A model generated the notes under the pieces. That model did no database searches. It saw only the letters and a list, made by a program, of their open reading frames with translations, and was not told the origin of the DNA. The translations under genes were made by a program, and so were the position numbers. Positions 50,101 to 50,755 of a DNA stretch of 50,755 nucleotides are shown here, piece by piece (within the stretch, counting starts at the first letter, position 1; each line of letters opens with the position of its first letter). The DNA is from CAKSIN01 sp964423705. GTDB taxonomy: Bacteria > Bacillota > Clostridia > UMGS1810. The stretch covers positions 1 to 50,755 of the forward strand of contig CAYRGA010000003.1 in NCBI GenBank assembly GCA_964423705.1, in the 5' to 3' direction.

Positions 50101-50755
50101 AATTAAGCGCGCCCAATGGTGCGGCCGGAATTGTGGCAACTGCAGATAATTCGACCGTCGCATATTGTTGTTGCTACTTGGATACATGTGCCGAAGAGGG
50201 AACTACTTTGGTAGAAAACAACAGTGATCTTATTTTGAAATTAACCGCAGATGAATTTGCAAGCGGTAAGGCTGCATATTGTTTGCAAACCGCAGAAGAA
50301 CTTAACACATACTTGGCTGCTGATATTTGCGGAACTTGGGGTCAAACCCTTACGGGAAAGGATGCCGATGATTTCCCCGTGATTACCGAGGACTCCGCAA
50401 AGAGGGTTTATGGAATACAGTTTATAGATGCCGAGGATAATGTTTTAGATTTAAAATTTGCCAACGCTTCGGGATTGACGGCAACTCCCGCTCCCAAAAC
50501 GCTCGGCACCGATTGGTTCTTCCACGATATAAAGTTTACCGCAAAAATTCCCATGACGGATGATATTACGGTTATATCCAAGCCGGTAAACTATTCGCTT
50601 ACGATTTCGGAAGATGCAACCAAAGTAAATGTGTATGCCGATAAGGCGGGCGAATATAAGCTCGTTTTGGCAGCGTATGATGAAAACGGATTGGCAGATT
50701 ATGAGTGCATTAACGTAAGCGTTGCAACCGATAAAACAAATAACGAAGTTGCCGT
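47133..50755 (+). CDS. Large secreted GLUG-module repeat protein, 3' partial
   Basis: Open from ATG 47133 to the window end, 1207 codons with no stop. The first 26 residues or so are a signal peptide (KKRK, a run of Leu/Ala, then GAGA). The rest consists of at least three similar modules. Each has a start like VYQIATKENLYWF, a WTPIG and FDGNGHTIKGLY segment, GLUG-type strands (VGGFVG, NCYS), and an end like QFASGEVAYKLNG, then WGQ and FPVF. The ends lie near 48339, 49182 and 50253. EKEHV-GSN-TVCG-PEMEEP links modules at about 48507 and 49365. After the third module an Ig-like beta domain begins. It is probably a surface adhesin or matrix protein; the anchor lies beyond the window. AAGGAGG precedes the ATG. 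Confidence 0.87.
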   Translation, partial: MKKRKFLSLLLAAIMLLSLMPIGAGATGAGEFTGDGTPEKPYDIYLMQHLTEFMQIVNGTHPTIAQNRSACAELHADINLNGGRNILNENGELNGTPSNEWTPIAPDFSESYTGTFNGNGYTIKGLYINSGDVENAAYGLFAYIGKGAVIKNVNVKDAFVKNNAATFTLDKPIAQYATAILVGDNLDGTIENCSVEGTVYAARVAGGLVGYAETVSEGTIKNSHAKVRVSGEAVTGGFAGYLNNISVENCYSESTVIGKERVGGFVGDSSANIKNCYSKSSVTGVSQVGGFSGQFFNNCTIKNSYTVSTVNAVKDTDETPLSTERIGGFVGYKHNGVIVDSYCATSIAAPSDITITSIGAFAGENKTGATNCYYNSELYSGESVGLATSDNCIVSIYKKNTAQFASGEVAYKLNGNQSTIIFGQKIGTDAYPVFYNNSNKVSVTSGCPDYNNEGNTAEKEHVMGSNGMFTVCGLPEMEEPQTDEDGVYQIATKENLYWFMNHVAMGNDTADAKLTADIEANSGVITADGTLASDTSKFIPWTPLGDEDLPYDGNFDGNGHKISGIYANMPDSDFVGFFGKTSARSIKNLGIENSYFSGNEYVGAIAGSADSAVFENCFTSGIVKGKVCGGMAGSATGFVNCYTLVNMDCVTDKSNAFSSSGYTLALNSYCLNSMAQGTIKTAEQFASGEVAYLLARGHTVYGETYDGSIWGQDLSEDSFPVFGGKKVYATTGCITYTNTENPGKKEHVIGSNEICTVCGVPEMEEPEFENGAYQITNAKELFWFNALTTGKLSDIPQDLSANAVLKNDIVLNEKLLNKDNTLAKTESAIKPWTPIGEYTDDLSKGYKGVFDGAGHTIKGLYVKSPDAAVGMFAFVCMDLNSSGGKSASADQIATIKNLNIEDSYFHATSPGVNYTGSIVGMAVYSIIDNCSNSGYVYGVYSGGIAGLAMEAYVSDSYNTGYVKSEMGYAAGICVAASYNSAVAGCYNTGKLSAPNGAAGIVATADNSTVAYCCCYLDTCAEEGTTLVENNSDLILKLTADEFASGKAAYCLQTAEELNTYLAADICGTWGQTLTGKDADDFPVITEDSAKRVYGIQFIDAEDNVLDLKFANASGLTATPAPKTLGTDWFFHDIKFTAKIPMTDDITVISKPVNYSLTISEDATKVNVYADKAGEYKLVLAAYDENGLADYECINVSVATDKTNNEVA

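Noticed and set aside
1..50755. CRISPR arrays, transposases, rRNA and tRNA genes
   Set aside because: Looked for regularly spaced short repeats, transposase motifs and RNA gene signatures by eye; none was seen.

Overview
The window comes from a low-GC Gram-positive anaerobe, most likely a gut or rumen member of the class Clostridia. The signs are a PolC-type replicative polymerase, LuxS, CarD, an S-layer-homology protein, strong AGGAGG ribosome sites, sigma-A promoters with 17-base spacers and AraC-regulated polysaccharide genes. A 10-N scaffold gap at 12791 shows that it is a draft or metagenome assembly. Both ends are cut: coaD has lost its first codons, and a very long repeat protein runs off the right end without a stop.

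Layout. 1-4.5 kb (+): coaD, a small coiled-coil protein, then proline synthesis (proB, proA) followed closely by a secreted leucine-rich-repeat protein. 4.6-7.1 kb (-): a repressor/ImmA-like peptidase pair and malic enzyme. 7.2-16.2 kb: an accessory block with three AraC regulators, a half-size EamA transporter, a cytoplasmic GH10 xylanase-like enzyme, a MerR-controlled flavodoxin-fold reductase and aldo/keto reductase pair, and a large GtaA/DUF4965-family protein. 16.2-20.2 kb (-): a CpXC zinc protein overlapping a pyrophosphate-type phosphofructokinase, then an RpiR regulator with an MFS transporter. 20.3-28.4 kb (-): aconitase, an SGNH hydrolase and NADP isocitrate dehydrogenase in one unit, and MATE exporter, 2-isopropylmalate synthase and AEC carrier in another with overlapping genes. 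28.5-37.4 kb (+): HAD phosphatase, a CmpB-family membrane protein behind a long structured leader, DMT transporter, DUF523, luxS, ispG, polC and a small membrane protein. 37.6-43.3 kb (+): carD, metG, tatD and a GH78-like enzyme. 43.4-46.7 kb (-): an SLH/M15 cell-wall carboxypeptidase and an acyl-CoA synthetase. 47.1 kb to the end (+): a secreted GLUG-module protein.

How the genes fit together. Aconitase plus isocitrate dehydrogenase form the oxidative arm from citrate to 2-oxoglutarate, which supplies glutamate for ProB/ProA. Malic enzyme and the PPi-type phosphofructokinase belong to central carbon flow. The cytoplasmic GH10 and GH78-like enzymes fit a lifestyle of importing plant-polysaccharide oligomers and finishing their breakdown inside the cell under AraC control. 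The regulatory DNA is unusually legible: a MerR promoter with a 19-base spacer and perfect dyad, paired AraC-type direct repeats, overlapping divergent promoters, and RpiR-type repeats.

The strongest candidate for something undescribed is the roughly 200-base leader at 29178-29376. It has its own promoter, several hairpins, and a CCTC segment that can pair either with the RNA 5' end or with the terminator/ribosome-site strand. No tRNA, rRNA, CRISPR array, integrase or transposase was recognised.
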